Assembly (NCBI GenBank): GCA_012103535.1
Contig: WLWQ01000001.1
Span: forward strand, 434,001-498,000
Reading direction: 5' to 3'
Source of the DNA: Pseudomonadales bacterium
GTDB lineage: Bacteria > Pseudomonadota > Gammaproteobacteria > Pseudomonadales > Pseudohongiellaceae
Length of the DNA: 64,000 bases
Shown: positions 1 to 10,872 of the stretch, piece after piece
Numbering within the stretch: position 1 is the first letter of the stretch
Layout of the letters: the number at the start of each line of letters is the position of its first letter
Position numbers and translations under genes: made by a program
Notes under the pieces: generated by a model
The model's input: the letters and a program-made list of their open reading frames with translations, nothing else
What the model was told of the DNA's origin: nothing
The model's database searches: none

Positions 1-605
1 CCTTCTGTCACATTTGCAACATTGACTACGCTGGCAAACTGCAGAGTTCCGGTTTGTGCATACACCAGCGCAATGCCAAACAGTAATATTCCGGAAGCAG
101 CAGCGGATAGCACCAAGTATTTAACTGACGCTTCCAATGGAAACTTAGCAGATTTTTCGCTATGCACCGGATAAGCCACCATGCCATACAGCGACATGCT
201 TAATGTTTCCAGTCCGAGAATGGTACTAACAAAATGATTGCTACTAACCATAACAATGGCGCCAATTGTGGCGATACCAAGCAGCAGGAAATATTCTTCT
301 TTATTGTCATCCAGGTCTGCAAGATAGGGATAACTGAAAATGGCAATGAACATGGCAGTCGCACAAGTCACAATGATAAAGAACAAGCTGTATTGATCTA
401 AGATCATTAGCGGCGTAACTTGCGAGTTAGTGGTCGGCATTAAAAATGCCGCACTTAAAGTTGCGATCAGCAAGCCTGCGATCGTGATTACCGCGGTGAG
501 GGTATAGTTTCTTTTTATACCAATAGCAGTCATCGCTACCACAACAGTGCCCGTTGTAATTAGCAACGGCAGTAATGGTATTAAGTCAGCAAGAGTTATA
601 TTCAT
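1..605 (-). CDS. nuoN: NADH-quinone oxidoreductase subunit N (partial, 3' end outside window)
   Basis: Antiporter-like membrane subunit of respiratory complex I, one of the three large proton-pumping subunits (L, M, N) in the inner membrane. The ATG lies at 605-603, two bases after the nuoM stop, and the frame stays open to the left edge, giving about 201 N-terminal residues. The visible part is a run of hydrophobic helices. A conserved-looking Glu sits in the stretch GLETLSMSLYG and a Lys in SVKYLVLSAAASG, matching the Glu/Lys pattern of proton-translocating antiporter subunits. It is the last gene of the nuoA-N operon. The C-terminal half cannot be assessed. Confidence 0.95.
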   Translation of the reverse strand, partial: MNITLADLIPLLPLLITTGTVVVAMTAIGIKRNYTLTAVITIAGLLIATLSAAFLMPTTNSQVTPLMILDQYSLFFIIVTCATAMFIAIFSYPYLADLDDNKEEYFLLLGIATIGAIVMVSSNHFVSTILGLETLSMSLYGMVAYPVHSEKSAKFPLEASVKYLVLSAAASGILLFGIALVYAQTGTLQFASVVNVANVTE

Positions 606-607
606 TG

Positions 608-2107
608 TTAATTCTGTACCACGGCAGCGAAGAGTTCCTCGGTGCCGTTTAATAATTCAAGTAGTACCGGTTGCGACATTGCCAAAAAGGATTGCGGGTA
701 CATACCCATCCATACCAGGCCAATCATCATGGCGCCAAAATAGACCATCTCTCTGCGGGTTAAGTCAGTCAGATGACTATCATCGAACTCTGAATTTTTG
801 TATTCACCATGGAATATTTTCTGAATTACCCAGAGTGAATACACTGAAGCTAAGATAAGCCCAAAAGCCGAAACAACTGTCAAAGTTATATTTGCCTGGA
901 AAGCGCCAAGCAGAGCCAGAAATTCGCCAATGAAGTTGCCTAATCCAGGCATGCCCAGGGCGGCTACAGAAAAGAATAGCGCCACTACCGCCATGCGCGG
1001 CACTTTGGCCCAAAAGCCACCCATGTCCGGCATGCTGCGGGTATGAATACGATGCTGCAAACCGCCGGCTAACATGAACAATGCCGCTGCACTGAGTCCG
1101 TGGGCCAGCATGGTCATGACTGCGCCCTGCAAGGCTTGTTCGTTCCAGGCGTAAACACCAAGAGTGACAAAACCCATATGGCTGACACTGGTATAGGCAA
1201 TCAGGCGTTTTATGTCCGTCTGGGCAAAGGCGACTTTGGCACAGTACAAAATACTGATGGCAGCGAGTGTCATCGCAATCGGCGCAAAACTCATGGACGC
1301 TTCTGGAAACAATGGCACTGCAAATCGGATCAAGCCGTAAGCGCCGGTCTTTAACAACACCCCAGCCAGAATCACACTACCGGCAGTGGGGGCTTGACTA
1401 TGTGCGTCCGGAAGCCAGGCATGAAATGGTACTGAAGGTAACTTGGTAGTAAAGGCGATGAAGAAACCCAACATGATCCACATTTCCAGTGAACCACTGG
1501 TTTGAACAGTCAGCAGATCGTGATAATTAAAACTAATTACGCCATTTTGTACGTAATGGAAATAGGCCAATGCCAGGATAGATACCAGCATCAACATGCC
1601 GGTTACCTGGGTGAAGATAAAAAACTTCATGGCGGCATAGTTCTTATTCTCGTGCCCCCAGATAGCAATGATGAAGTACATCGGAATCAACATTACTTCC
1701 CAGAAGAAGAAAAACAAAAACAAGTCTAAGGCGGCGAATACGCCAAGCACCCCCGCCAGGGTCCACAACAAATTAAAATAGAAAAATCCCGACCGCTCTT
1801 TAATTTCATCCCAGGCCGATCCAACGGCAATTACACCGAGGAAACCGGTGAGCAAAAGCAATAAAACACTTAATCCATCTGCAGCCAGATAAAAGGAAAT
1901 GCCGAAGCGAGGAATCCAATCGGCTTCGACCGAGGCTACCCAGCCACCGCTGCTCGGTTCTGCTCCGAGTAAAGTCAGCATGAGGGCTAGATCTAACAAG
2001 ACAGTGATTAAAGCAATTAACCGGGGAAAGTTTGGATTGATGCGCTCCGATAACCAGGCGATTACACCACCGACAAATAGAATGCTGATTAGCCAGACTA
2101 GAATCAC
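608..2107 (-). CDS. nuoM: NADH-quinone oxidoreductase subunit M
   Basis: Proton-pumping antiporter-like subunit of complex I. The 499 residues are almost wholly transmembrane helices and close to the usual family length. The functional charged residues of the family are visible: Glu137 in FFWEVMLIPMY, Lys222 in FTTKLPSVPFHAWLPDAHS and Lys253 in LLKTGAYG. The start is a GTG whose first bases overlap the nuoL stop (GTGA, 4 bp), so translation is probably coupled. It lies between nuoL and nuoN as in the standard nuo order. Confidence 0.97.
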   Translation of the reverse strand: MILVWLISILFVGGVIAWLSERINPNFPRLIALITVLLDLALMLTLLGAEPSSGGWVASVEADWIPRFGISFYLAADGLSVLLLLLTGFLGVIAVGSAWDEIKERSGFFYFNLLWTLAGVLGVFAALDLFLFFFFWEVMLIPMYFIIAIWGHENKNYAAMKFFIFTQVTGMLMLVSILALAYFHYVQNGVISFNYHDLLTVQTSGSLEMWIMLGFFIAFTTKLPSVPFHAWLPDAHSQAPTAGSVILAGVLLKTGAYGLIRFAVPLFPEASMSFAPIAMTLAAISILYCAKVAFAQTDIKRLIAYTSVSHMGFVTLGVYAWNEQALQGAVMTMLAHGLSAAALFMLAGGLQHRIHTRSMPDMGGFWAKVPRMAVVALFFSVAALGMPGLGNFIGEFLALLGAFQANITLTVVSAFGLILASVYSLWVIQKIFHGEYKNSEFDDSHLTDLTRREMVYFGAMMIGLVWMGMYPQSFLAMSQPVLLELLNGTEELFAAVVQN

Positions 2108-3948
2108 AGCATTACTCCCACGGTGATTAACACCACCACGCCTGCAGCAATACTGAGGGCATACCAGCGTATGTAACCAGTCTGCGTTTTGACAATCATG
2201 CTGTTTGCGGCGCGGGAAATTTCGACGATCAAGGCGTAGAAACCATCCACTAAGTCGGCTTTGTTAATTCTTGCCAACCAGAGAAAAGGAAAGACGAATA
2301 CGCGATCGTATAACCAGTCAAATCCCCAACCACTGTGCCAGAATTTGTGCAGTGTCTGCGCTAAAGAGCTGGCCATAAGTTTTTCGACCGACCAAATCTT
2401 GAAATAGAAGAATGCCGCGCTGATGCCGATTCCGATGAGTGGCACAGCAATCATAAAGCCGTGCATTAAGGTTGATACATGATGCTCTTCATGCTGACCA
2501 AACACTGCGTCTAACGGAATAGCGAAAAAGCCACCAACTAAAGAAAGAATCATTAAGAGGATAAGCGGACCATTCATGTTCCAGCCGCCATATTCTTTCT
2601 CAGGTGGATGAGCAGCTTTGCTCTCACCGAAGAACACAATAAAGAAGAGACGAAAGGTATAAATGCCGGTTAAGAATGCGCCCAACACACCGCCGAAAAA
2701 GAAAATCATTCCTGGACCTTCAAGTCCGTGCGCAGCGATTAATATCTCGTCTTTACTGAAGTAACCGGAGGTAAAAGGGAAAGCAGTGAGAGCCAATGAT
2801 CCGATGAGGAAAGAAAAGAAAGACACCGGTAATTTTTTACGCAGCGCTCCCATCTTAAATATGTCTTGTTCATGGTGCAGACTTAAGATCACTGAACCCG
2901 AAGCAAGGAACAATAAGGCCTTAAAGAAAGCATGGGTCATTAAATGGAAAATTCCGGCCGACCATGCACCGACCCCTAAAGCCAGGAACATATAGCCGAT
3001 TTGGCTCATCGTTGAAAAAGCCAGTATTCGTTTTATGTCTGACTGAGTGAGCGCAATAAAACCAGCCAGAAGCAGGGTTATCAAACCAATCCAGGCCACC
3101 AGCATTTGCACACTCGGAGCCAACTCAAACAAAATGTGCGTACGGGCGATCAAATAGACCCCTGCCGTGACCATAGTAGCGGCATGGATTAATGCACTGA
3201 TCGGTGTCGGGCCAGCCATCGCATCTGGCAACCAGGTTTGCAGTGGCAATTGCGCTGATTTTCCTACCGCACCACCTAACAGCAGGAGTGCCGCCGCTAC
3301 TGCCAAGCCATTCCCAACTTCCCACTCTAATTCAGCAGCGTGAAGCATGTCCTGAATGTTCAGAGTGCCTAACTCGGCAAACAAGAGAAAGAGGCCAAGC
3401 GCCATCGCGGTGTCGCCAACTCGGGTCACGACGAAGGCCTTGCGCGCGGCATAACCGTTATCGGGGTTGGTATACCAGAAACCGATTAATAAATAAGAAC
3501 AGAGACCTACACCTTCCCAGCCCAGATAGAGCAGAACGAGATTGTCCCCCAACACCAGCATTAGCATGGCGGCGACAAATAAATTCATATAAGAGAAGAA
3601 GCGGCTATAGCTGGGGTCATCAGCCATATAACCGGTTGCATACATGTGTATTAAGAAACCTACGCCAGTGATAACTAACATCATTACTAGAGACAGGCCG
3701 TCTAAATAAAAATTAAATCCAGGAGTGAAGTCGCCAACCGCCATCCAGGTCCAGACTTCTTTGACAAAATAATCTTCGCCACTGGCAAGAAACTGCGCTG
3801 CAATAATGGCGGCGGTTAAAAACGATAAGCCGACGCTACCAGCGCCGATAATCGCAACGATATTTTTCGGAAGTCGACCCGAAGTCAGCACTAGCGCAAG
3901 AAAGCCTAGTAAGGGGTAAGTGGGAAGTAACCAGATAAATTCCTGCAT
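2104..3948 (-). CDS. nuoL: NADH-quinone oxidoreductase subunit L
   Basis: Distal antiporter-like subunit of complex I, with the long lateral C-terminal helix typical of NuoL. It has 614 residues, the usual length. Key residues are visible: Glu145 in YLGWEGVGLCSYLLIGFWY, Lys230 in GGAVGKSAQLPLQTWLPDAM, and the His in SALIHAATMVTAGVYL. The N-terminal proton_antipo_N-type segment and the central proton-antiporter domain are both complete. The ATG is at 3948, five bases after the nuoK stop. No frameshift or missing motif was seen. Confidence 0.97.
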   Translation of the reverse strand: MQEFIWLLPTYPLLGFLALVLTSGRLPKNIVAIIGAGSVGLSFLTAAIIAAQFLASGEDYFVKEVWTWMAVGDFTPGFNFYLDGLSLVMMLVITGVGFLIHMYATGYMADDPSYSRFFSYMNLFVAAMLMLVLGDNLVLLYLGWEGVGLCSYLLIGFWYTNPDNGYAARKAFVVTRVGDTAMALGLFLLFAELGTLNIQDMLHAAELEWEVGNGLAVAAALLLLGGAVGKSAQLPLQTWLPDAMAGPTPISALIHAATMVTAGVYLIARTHILFELAPSVQMLVAWIGLITLLLAGFIALTQSDIKRILAFSTMSQIGYMFLALGVGAWSAGIFHLMTHAFFKALLFLASGSVILSLHHEQDIFKMGALRKKLPVSFFSFLIGSLALTAFPFTSGYFSKDEILIAAHGLEGPGMIFFFGGVLGAFLTGIYTFRLFFIVFFGESKAAHPPEKEYGGWNMNGPLILLMILSLVGGFFAIPLDAVFGQHEEHHVSTLMHGFMIAVPLIGIGISAAFFYFKIWSVEKLMASSLAQTLHKFWHSGWGFDWLYDRVFVFPFLWLARINKADLVDGFYALIVEISRAANSMIVKTQTGYIRWYALSIAAGVVVLITVGVML

Positions 3949-3953
3949 TTAAT

Positions 3954-4262
3954 CTAGCCCTTCATCTCACTCAGTACGTTTATGTCGACAGTTTTATAGC
4001 GACGAAACATTTGTATAATCAATCCAAGTCCTACCGCGACTTCTGCCGCAGCCAAAGTAAGAATCATTAGAAACATGATCTGACCTTCAGCATGACCCCA
4101 ACGTGCTGCCGCAACGATGAATGCCAGTCCGCCAGCATTGAGCATGATTTCTAAAGACATCAGAACAAACACGATATTGCGTCGAGTTAATACGCCGATT
4201 AATCCTATGGAGAACAAAATTGCCGCCAGGATTAGTCCGTGTTCTACAGGTATCGATTCCAT
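3954..4262 (-). CDS. nuoK: NADH-quinone oxidoreductase subunit K
   Basis: Small membrane subunit of complex I with three transmembrane helices and 102 residues, the typical size. The two membrane glutamates essential in the E. coli protein (Glu36 and Glu72) correspond here to Glu38 in LMSLEIMLNA and Glu74 in AAAEVAVGLG. The ATG at 4262 lies about 40 bp after nuoJ. The ribosome-binding site is weak, which suits expression within a long operon. Confidence 0.96.
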   Translation of the reverse strand: MESIPVEHGLILAAILFSIGLIGVLTRRNIVFVLMSLEIMLNAGGLAFIVAAARWGHAEGQIMFLMILTLAAAEVAVGLGLIIQMFRRYKTVDINVLSEMKG

Positions 4263-4303
4263 TTTTTCTAAACTACTCTTCGATTTTTCCTAATACTGTT
4301 CAA

Positions 4304-4789
4304 TTACTTCGTTTTTGCTAAGTGATAAGCCGCAACCAAACCTGCCAGCAGCAGTATGGATGCCAACTCAACTGCCAACACATAAGGCCCAAATAACAAT
4401 GCACTTACTTCCATGACGCCCACTTGCGCTGGAACTATGTCGTAATCAATCTGACGCATAACATTGACTAATTGGCCTAATAAAATCGCCGACATGATTG
4501 ATGGTGCGATCCAGCCGCGCGGCGTTAGCCATTTCCGTTCCTGGTCGCGGGTATGTTGCCCCAGGTTTAACATCATGATGACAAACAAGAACAACACCAT
4601 AATTGCCCCGGCATAGACGATGGCTTCTAATACGGCCGCAAAAGGTGCGCCTAATACGTAAAAGATAACCGCTACAGCCAGGAGCGAGAGAATTAAATAC
4701 AGCAGGCCATGCACGATGTTGGTCTGCAGAATGACGGCAACCGTGGCAATCACGGCAATAATGGCGGCGATGTAAAACAGTGCTATCAC
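4304..4789 (-). CDS. nuoJ: NADH-quinone oxidoreductase subunit J
   Basis: Membrane subunit of complex I, 161 residues with about five hydrophobic helices. The central motif [20 protein letters not shown] is the NuoJ signature and contains the helix with the pi-bulge that links quinone reduction to proton pumping. The start is GTG at 4789, overlapping the nuoI stop by 4 bp, which suggests coupled translation. It lies between nuoI and nuoK in the usual order. Confidence 0.96.
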   Translation of the reverse strand: MIALFYIAAIIAVIATVAVILQTNIVHGLLYLILSLLAVAVIFYVLGAPFAAVLEAIVYAGAIMVLFLFVIMMLNLGQHTRDQERKWLTPRGWIAPSIMSAILLGQLVNVMRQIDYDIVPAQVGVMEVSALLFGPYVLAVELASILLLAGLVAAYHLAKTK

Positions 4790-5325
4790 GGTAACAAACT
4801 CCTTACATCTACTGGAGGCGCTTCATTCAGCGCTTCCCCTTTGTCCTTACCTTCAATCTTCTTGCCGGCAACACGATAGAAATTGTAATCGTGATATTTA
4901 CCGGTTCCTTCGATCAGTAGATCTTCTTTTTCCCAGACCATGTCCTGGCGAACATACTCGGCCATTTCGAAATCCGGTGTTAATTGGATTGCATTGGTTG
5001 GGCAGGCTTCTTCGCAGAATCCACACATGATGCAACGAGAAAAATTGATGCGGAAAAATTCCGGGTACCAGCGACCGTCTTCCATCTCTCCTTTTTGCAG
5101 TGCAATACAATCAACCGGACAAGCCACAGCACAAAGATTGCAAGCCACACAGCGTTCTTCGCCGTCTGGATCACGGCTTAAAATTATTCGGCCACGCCAG
5201 CGCGGAAACATGTATGGCTGCTGATCAGGATATTCCACTGTGTCTTTCTTTTGGAATAATTTTATAAACACTAACCAGAGCGTTCTTATCTGACTGAGTA
5301 GCGTGTCGACAATTAACTTAATCAT
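4786..5325 (-). CDS. nuoI: NADH-quinone oxidoreductase subunit I (two [4Fe-4S] ferredoxin-like)
   Basis: Peripheral-arm subunit of complex I that carries clusters N6a and N6b on the path to the quinone site. It has 179 residues. Two CxxCxxCxxxCP motifs are complete: Cys59/62/65/69 and Cys98/101/104/108. The N-terminal amphipathic region (about residues 1-30) probably lies against the membrane. The ATG at 5325 is 15 bp after nuoH. The stop overlaps the nuoJ start by 4 bp. Confidence 0.97.
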   Translation of the reverse strand: MIKLIVDTLLSQIRTLWLVFIKLFQKKDTVEYPDQQPYMFPRWRGRIILSRDPDGEERCVACNLCAVACPVDCIALQKGEMEDGRWYPEFFRINFSRCIMCGFCEEACPTNAIQLTPDFEMAEYVRQDMVWEKEDLLIEGTGKYHDYNFYRVAGKKIEGKDKGEALNEAPPVDVRSLLP

Positions 5326-5340
5326 GATGTCACCCAGGCC

Positions 5341-6297
5341 CTACTGTGTGCTCAATATAATTACACCGGTTACCAAAAGGTTAACCAGCGATAACGGTAA
5401 TAAGAATAACCAGCCATAGCTCATTAATTGGTCATAACGCGGTCGCGGCACGGCGGCACGCATTAGAATAAAGAATCCAATAAATGCTGAGGCTTTTACA
5501 AAAAACCATATGATAGGTGGTAGAAAGGATGGGCCTAACCAACCACCAAAAAATAGAACTGTTATTAACGATGAGATCAATACCAGGCCAATATATTCTG
5601 CAACGAAGAACATGCCGAATTTCATGCCGGAATATTCTGTGTGATATCCCGCACAGATTTCTTGCTCAGCCTCAGGAATGTCAAACGGCAATCGATGACT
5701 CTCGGCCACACCTGCGATCAAGAAAATGACGAATCCGATAAACTGAGGAATGATGTACCAGCCATCTGTCTGTGCCTCGACAATCTCTCGCATGTTAAAG
5801 CTGCCAGTTAAGGCCACTACACCCAAGAGCGAGATCCCCATAAAGACTTCATAACTCACCATCTGTGCAGCAGCTCGAAGACTACCGAGTAAGGCGTACT
5901 TATTGTCAGAAGACAAGCCGCCTAACATAACGCTATAAGCACCAAGTGATGCCATAGCTAAGACAAATAGAACCCCAATATTGGAATCGATTACGCCGAT
6001 GTCTGGCGCGAAAGGAATAACGGCAAAACTTAACAGCACCGCCGACATAATAATGCCAGGTGCGATGACGAAACTGAATTTGTCCGCAAAGGGTGGTATC
6101 CAATCTTCTTTGGTGAAAATCTTAATCATGTCGGCAACGACCTGGAGCGAACCAAACCAACCCACGCGATTTGGTCCCAAGCGCTCTTGCCAAAAACCCA
6201 AGAGGCGTCGTTCCACAGTAATTAACATCGCTGCGGTGCCAATTACTACTAGCAAGATTAGTCCTATGGTTAAAGGTGATCCTATTTCCAGACTCAT
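5341..6297 (-). CDS. nuoH: NADH-quinone oxidoreductase subunit H
   Basis: Membrane subunit of complex I forming the quinone chamber at the junction of the two arms. It has 318 residues, about eight helices and the family motifs [17 protein letters not shown] near residue 30, [20 protein letters not shown], and [13 protein letters not shown] near the C-terminus. The ATG overlaps the end of nuoG by 4 bp. All expected regions are present. Confidence 0.97.
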   Translation of the reverse strand: MSLEIGSPLTIGLILLVVIGTAAMLITVERRLLGFWQERLGPNRVGWFGSLQVVADMIKIFTKEDWIPPFADKFSFVIAPGIIMSAVLLSFAVIPFAPDIGVIDSNIGVLFVLAMASLGAYSVMLGGLSSDNKYALLGSLRAAAQMVSYEVFMGISLLGVVALTGSFNMREIVEAQTDGWYIIPQFIGFVIFLIAGVAESHRLPFDIPEAEQEICAGYHTEYSGMKFGMFFVAEYIGLVLISSLITVLFFGGWLGPSFLPPIIWFFVKASAFIGFFILMRAAVPRPRYDQLMSYGWLFLLPLSLVNLLVTGVIILSTQ

Positions 6298-9008
6298 GCT
6301 TGAGCCTCCTCAAATAAATCACTCACGATAAGTCCCTGAATGCCTCGGCGTACATTGGCATTCGCCGCTTTGCTTAGAGCAACACTGTCACCTAGTGCGT
6401 GACGATCGATTTCATTATCACCGCAATAAATCGCTACTGTGCCCTCTTTCATCTTGGAACGAATGCAAGCTATAGCTACATTCCCATTTCCATCAAGGCT
6501 TACAGTCTCTCCATGATCAACGCCTAAGGATTTCGCATCTGCCGGTGCAATGGCGACATAAGCATCGGTCATACGGTGTTGAATAGTTGAAGATTTTGCA
6601 CTGAGCTCATCGCTGCCAAATATTTGATAGGCAATGGCAACTTGGAGCTGACCATCGTCACTGCCAGCAGCAACTTCAAGGTAGCTACCCGAATCGTTTC
6701 TTTCGATGAGCAATTCACCGGTGTGCCCTTGTTTCAGCTCACCATTTATTTCTTCCTGGAATTTGCTAATGGATTGATTGGAATTCCACGCTGGTGCCCA
6801 GGCAGCTCCCAATACGCTAGCGTCTTTTGTCGCTGGGACACCTTCCATTGAAAACGCCAGGATCGATTGGTCATCCACTGGTTGTTTTGGTTCATGCACA
6901 TTCAGATTGGCCTTCATCGCTGTGCGACCACTGTAGCGATGCGACTGACGCGGAATCTTCATTCCCGCGACGAACTCATTCAGACCTGGCAATAAATCAT
7001 CCAGCTTGTCGAAATTGGCAGCTTCTTCTGCGCAGCGATTGATTAAGGAATCAATATCGCCGCGTTGTTGCTCACTTAACCAGCGCCAGGCTGGAAGTGC
7101 AGCGGCGTGATTACGATGAACCTGAAAACTGAGTTGTGCTCTACCTTCGTAATTAACGTAGGTTGCTTCATGTTCTGAAAAACTGGTTCCAGGCAATATA
7201 GTGCTCGCCTTGGCAGTGGTCGCTGTCGGCATCTGATCGATAACCAGTGCAGCTTTAGCCTTGTCTAACGCAGCATCCACTGACTTGTGGGCAGCGCGCC
7301 GATAAAGATCATTTTCCAACACGATAACTTTGCTGGCAGAACCGCTTTGCAACTTGTCCAATGCGGAGCCAAGCGTATTGCTGCTGTTTACCAGCATGCT
7401 CATTCCGATCGTATTTACTTCTGGCACTACCAGGCATAAATCAATAGCCTCACCACGGGTTTCATGCAATGCCCTGGCGATATTAGCTGCCGCCTGAATA
7501 AGCCCTATGTTTCCGGCCGAACTACCGGCAATAACCAAAGGTCGTTTTGCATTCGCTAACTGTTCTGCAATTCGCGCTATGGCTTCTTCTTCACCACTCG
7601 CGGATGGCGCCTTATCAGAAATTTTATTTGCGATTGCCGCACCCATATTCGCTAACTGCGCTGGTGCATCTATAACCAGGTCAGAAGCAATATCATCCAA
7701 TCGAGTTGCATAACTGCTTAAAATAGCCAGCGGTGAACGGTCGTGCTGTGCCAACTCTCTAACTGCAGCGTCTTGCCAGCTCGGGATATGACATCCTTCG
7801 GCGAGTTCTTTCGCTTTGTTTCTAACTGATTGACGCAGCGCTAAAGCAATTCTAGGCGCAACGTTGGTAAGATCTTCGCCTAGAACAACGACTGCATCTG
7901 CTAGTTCGATTTCCCGCACCGATGGCGCATTAAACGCCTTGTCTCTAGCCAGCGACAGGATTAGTTGCGTCGCCTCATGCTCTTCATCTGCAATTCCGGA
8001 ATAGAAGTTTTCATCACCGACTAAGCAGCGAAGCGCGAAATTTGATTCATTGCTGGCTCTTGGGCTGGCAATACCAATGACACCTGACCCCTTAAAACTA
8101 TTGATAGTTGGCTGCAGTTCTCCAGCAGGAACCACTTCCATTTCAGAACCGTTCCTGGTTAGAGGCACCTTGATTCGATCATCGCTATTTACATAGTCGA
8201 AGCCGAAACGGCCTCGGTCACAAATAAAGTAACCGTTAACTTCAGAATTGTAGCGATTAACAATACGCCGCAGAGAACCATAACGTTCTCCTGGCGTGGT
8301 GTTGCAGCCTACCGAACAGCCAGTACAAACACTCGGTGCAACTTGCAGATCCCACTTTCGGGTATAGTGTTCGCTAAACGCCTTATCGGTAAATACTCCG
8401 GTGGGACAAACCTCAACCAGGTTGCCACTGAATTCGCTTTCCAGCACCCCTTCTTCATGTCGCCCAAAATAAGTATGGTGATGAGCAGCTTGCACCGATA
8501 GATCCGTGCCACCAGCGTAATCATCGTAAAAACGTACGCAGCGATAGCAGGTGATACAACGATTCATTTCATGATTGATAAACGGACCGAGGTATTGGTT
8601 GCGGTGAGTCACCTTCTTCTTGTCATAGCGACGATAGTTGTGTCCGGACATTTGGGTCATGTCTTGTAGATGACACTCACCACCTTCTTCGCACACAGGA
8701 CAGTCATGGGGATGACTGATCATTAGACTTTCAATAACTCGCTCGCGCATGTCTTTCGCCTGCGGATCTTCGATGGAGATAATGGATCCTTCCGTCGCGG
8801 GCGTCATACAGGCCATGACCAACATACCGTCTTTGTCATCGGCGTCTCGATATTGTTTAACTGCGCACTGACGACAGGCTCCTACTGATCCCATGCAAGG
8901 GTGCCAGCAGAAGTAAGGCAGGTCGAGACCCTGCGACAGACATTCCTGTAACAGATTGTTATCGGGATTTACTTCGTATTCGATCCCATCAATAACAACT
9001 TTGGCCAT
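6294..9008 (-). CDS. nuoG: NADH-quinone oxidoreductase subunit G
   Basis: Largest peripheral subunit of complex I; it carries the Fe-S relay between NuoF and NuoI. It has 904 residues, the enterobacterial/pseudomonad long form. An N-terminal [2Fe-2S] domain uses Cys34/45/48/67. The His-Cys set in [16 protein letters not shown] matches N5, and CITCYRC with VEVCPTG matches N4. A CTGCSVGC set followed by a later FICDRG keeps the four ligands of the off-path cluster N7. The remaining 600 residues are a molybdopterin-oxidoreductase-like scaffold. The ATG is at 9008, about 48 bp after nuoF, and the stop overlaps nuoH. Confidence 0.97.
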   Translation of the reverse strand: MAKVVIDGIEYEVNPDNNLLQECLSQGLDLPYFCWHPCMGSVGACRQCAVKQYRDADDKDGMLVMACMTPATEGSIISIEDPQAKDMRERVIESLMISHPHDCPVCEEGGECHLQDMTQMSGHNYRRYDKKKVTHRNQYLGPFINHEMNRCITCYRCVRFYDDYAGGTDLSVQAAHHHTYFGRHEEGVLESEFSGNLVEVCPTGVFTDKAFSEHYTRKWDLQVAPSVCTGCSVGCNTTPGERYGSLRRIVNRYNSEVNGYFICDRGRFGFDYVNSDDRIKVPLTRNGSEMEVVPAGELQPTINSFKGSGVIGIASPRASNESNFALRCLVGDENFYSGIADEEHEATQLILSLARDKAFNAPSVREIELADAVVVLGEDLTNVAPRIALALRQSVRNKAKELAEGCHIPSWQDAAVRELAQHDRSPLAILSSYATRLDDIASDLVIDAPAQLANMGAAIANKISDKAPSASGEEEAIARIAEQLANAKRPLVIAGSSAGNIGLIQAAANIARALHETRGEAIDLCLVVPEVNTIGMSMLVNSSNTLGSALDKLQSGSASKVIVLENDLYRRAAHKSVDAALDKAKAALVIDQMPTATTAKASTILPGTSFSEHEATYVNYEGRAQLSFQVHRNHAAALPAWRWLSEQQRGDIDSLINRCAEEAANFDKLDDLLPGLNEFVAGMKIPRQSHRYSGRTAMKANLNVHEPKQPVDDQSILAFSMEGVPATKDASVLGAAWAPAWNSNQSISKFQEEINGELKQGHTGELLIERNDSGSYLEVAAGSDDGQLQVAIAYQIFGSDELSAKSSTIQHRMTDAYVAIAPADAKSLGVDHGETVSLDGNGNVAIACIRSKMKEGTVAIYCGDNEIDRHALGDSVALSKAANANVRRGIQGLIVSDLFEEAQA

Positions 9009-9056
9009 TTATTACTCCACTATCCTCTTAGCTCTAACTATGGCTTACAACAAACA

Positions 9057-10337
9057 TCAATGTTTGTAAGGACAACATTTTTCTTTGATGTGTCGGTCAA
9101 AATCTTCAGCAAAGATTTTTAGCCCACTACCCAGTGGGGCTGTTGCACCGGGAGCTAGAGCACAAAAAGTGCGACCCGGCCCCAAGTAATCCACATGCTC
9201 ATGTAAAATCTGTAAATCTTTTTCTGTTCCACGCCCGGTTTCAAATTCATTAAATATTTCATCGACCCAGGGGAGCCCATCTCTGCAGGGCGTACAAAAT
9301 CCACAGGACTCATGGGCAAAAAATTTCATCAAGTTTCCAATCATGCCTACCGGACAGGTTTTGTCATCAAGCAATATCATTGTTCCAGTAGCGAGTCGGC
9401 TGCCGACTTTCGCCACCTCATCGTAGTCAAATTGCAAATCCAAATGTTCAGGCAGCATAAAATCTGTTGAACCGCCGCCTGGAAGAAATGCTCGTAGTTC
9501 ATATCCATCCTGCATGCCGCCACCGTATTGTTCGATGACTTCTCGGATGGTTACACCCAATGGCAGCTCCCAACAGCCTGGCGTCTTAACCCTGCCACTG
9601 ATGCCAAAAAGTTTTGTGCCGTGATCATTGCCTTTGGTTAAGCCGTGATACCAATCCACACCGTAGCTAAGGATGCCAGGTAAATTACAGACGGTTTCAA
9701 CGTTATTAACGATAGTTGGCTTACCCCAGAGTCCACTTACTTGTGGAAACGGCGGTTTGGCTCTTGGATTTGCGCGCTTACCTTCTAAGGCATTTAGCAG
9801 CGCGGTTTCTTCACCGCAGATGTAACGACCAGCACTGGTGTGCAAGATGATGTCTAGATCGAAACCAGTTCCGAGAATGTTCTTGCCTAAATAGCCCTTG
9901 TCGTAAGCTTCGCTAATTGCTTTCTTTAACGCGTATTCAGAAGCCTTGTATTCTCCCCGCAAGAAGATATAGGCGGTACTGGCCTGAATGGTATAGGAAC
10001 CGATGATCATGCCTTCCAACATGAGGTGGGGATCACCTTCCATTAGCAAGCGATCTTTAAACGTACCGGGTTCCATCTCATCAGCATTAACGACAAAGTA
10101 TTTTTGCTTAGGAGAGTTTTCACCTTGAGGAACAAAACTCCACTTCAAGCCAGTTGGAAAGCCAGCGCCTCCTCTTCCTTTTAATCCGGAATCTTTAACC
10201 AATTGCAAAACATCTTCCGGACTCAGTCCAGCAGCGATGGCCTTTATACTCTGATAGCCCTCGTTAGCTTCATAGGCGGCTATGTCCAGCGGAGGCCGAG
10301 ACATGTCGATGTTTTTTGTTAAAGGTTTACTTTCCAC
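9057..10337 (-). CDS. nuoF: NADH-quinone oxidoreductase subunit F (NADH/FMN site)
   Basis: Entry point of complex I: it binds NADH, FMN and cluster N3. It has 426 residues. The FMN-binding loop GRGGAGFPTG starts at residue 54, SAGRYICGEETALLNALEG is the NADH/FMN motif, and N3 ligands are Cys345/348/351 (SCGFCTPCRDG) and Cys392 (RTFCALA). The start is GTG at 10337 with GGGAAC just upstream. It follows nuoE by 19 bp. Confidence 0.97.
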   Translation of the reverse strand: MESKPLTKNIDMSRPPLDIAAYEANEGYQSIKAIAAGLSPEDVLQLVKDSGLKGRGGAGFPTGLKWSFVPQGENSPKQKYFVVNADEMEPGTFKDRLLMEGDPHLMLEGMIIGSYTIQASTAYIFLRGEYKASEYALKKAISEAYDKGYLGKNILGTGFDLDIILHTSAGRYICGEETALLNALEGKRANPRAKPPFPQVSGLWGKPTIVNNVETVCNLPGILSYGVDWYHGLTKGNDHGTKLFGISGRVKTPGCWELPLGVTIREVIEQYGGGMQDGYELRAFLPGGGSTDFMLPEHLDLQFDYDEVAKVGSRLATGTMILLDDKTCPVGMIGNLMKFFAHESCGFCTPCRDGLPWVDEIFNEFETGRGTEKDLQILHEHVDYLGPGRTFCALAPGATAPLGSGLKIFAEDFDRHIKEKCCPYKH

Positions 10338-10356
10338 GTTGTTCCCGTTTCGTTCG

Positions 10357-10872
10357 CTATTCTTTGCTTCTGTAATCCGTAAAAATCTGATCTATCTTTT
10401 CAGCTGTTAAATTTCTATGGAGATCATCGCCAACCATCATCACCGGCGCTCGATCACAGTCACCTAAGCAAGGCACTGGCAAAAAAGTAAAATCACCGTC
10501 TTCGGTAGTACCACCGAAATCCACACCTAGCTTTTCATTGATATGGGCGCGCATGTCATCGCATCCCATGATCCAGCAACTCACGCTATTGCAAAAAAGA
10601 ATGACTTTCTTGCCTACTGGCTGTCGATAAACCAGATTAAAAAACGTCGCCACACTTTCCAAGTCAGCAACTGGAATTTCAAGATACTTGGAAATTGCCT
10701 GCATGCTTTCATCAGAAACCCAACCTTGATGTTTCTGCACAATTTTCAGCGCTTCCAGACCTACTGCCTGCTTGTCAGGATAGAGCTCCATTTCATGCTC
10801 AATTTCCTTGATCTCTGCGTCAGTCAATTGGCGCGCTTTGGTCGCGCTGCTGGCGATTAGATCTGCACTCAT
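10357..10872 (-). CDS. nuoE: NADH-quinone oxidoreductase subunit E ([2Fe-2S] N1a)
   Basis: Thioredoxin-fold subunit of the NADH-dehydrogenase module of complex I, next to NuoF. It has 171 residues. The N1a cluster ligands are Cys94 and Cys99 ([11 protein letters not shown]) and Cys135 and Cys139 ([10 protein letters not shown]). The N-terminal helical bundle (residues 18-80) is typical. The ATG at 10872 overlaps the nuoCD stop by 4 bp. Confidence 0.97.
   Translation of the reverse strand: MSADLIASSATKARQLTDAEIKEIEHEMELYPDKQAVGLEALKIVQKHQGWVSDESMQAISKYLEIPVADLESVATFFNLVYRQPVGKKVILFCNSVSCWIMGCDDMRAHINEKLGVDFGGTTEDGDFTFLPVPCLGDCDRAPVMMVGDDLHRNLTAEKIDQIFTDYRSKE

Noticed and set aside
3204..3671. 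155-codon frame antisense to nuoL
   Set aside because: Arg- and Pro-rich shadow of nuoL without protein-like pattern.
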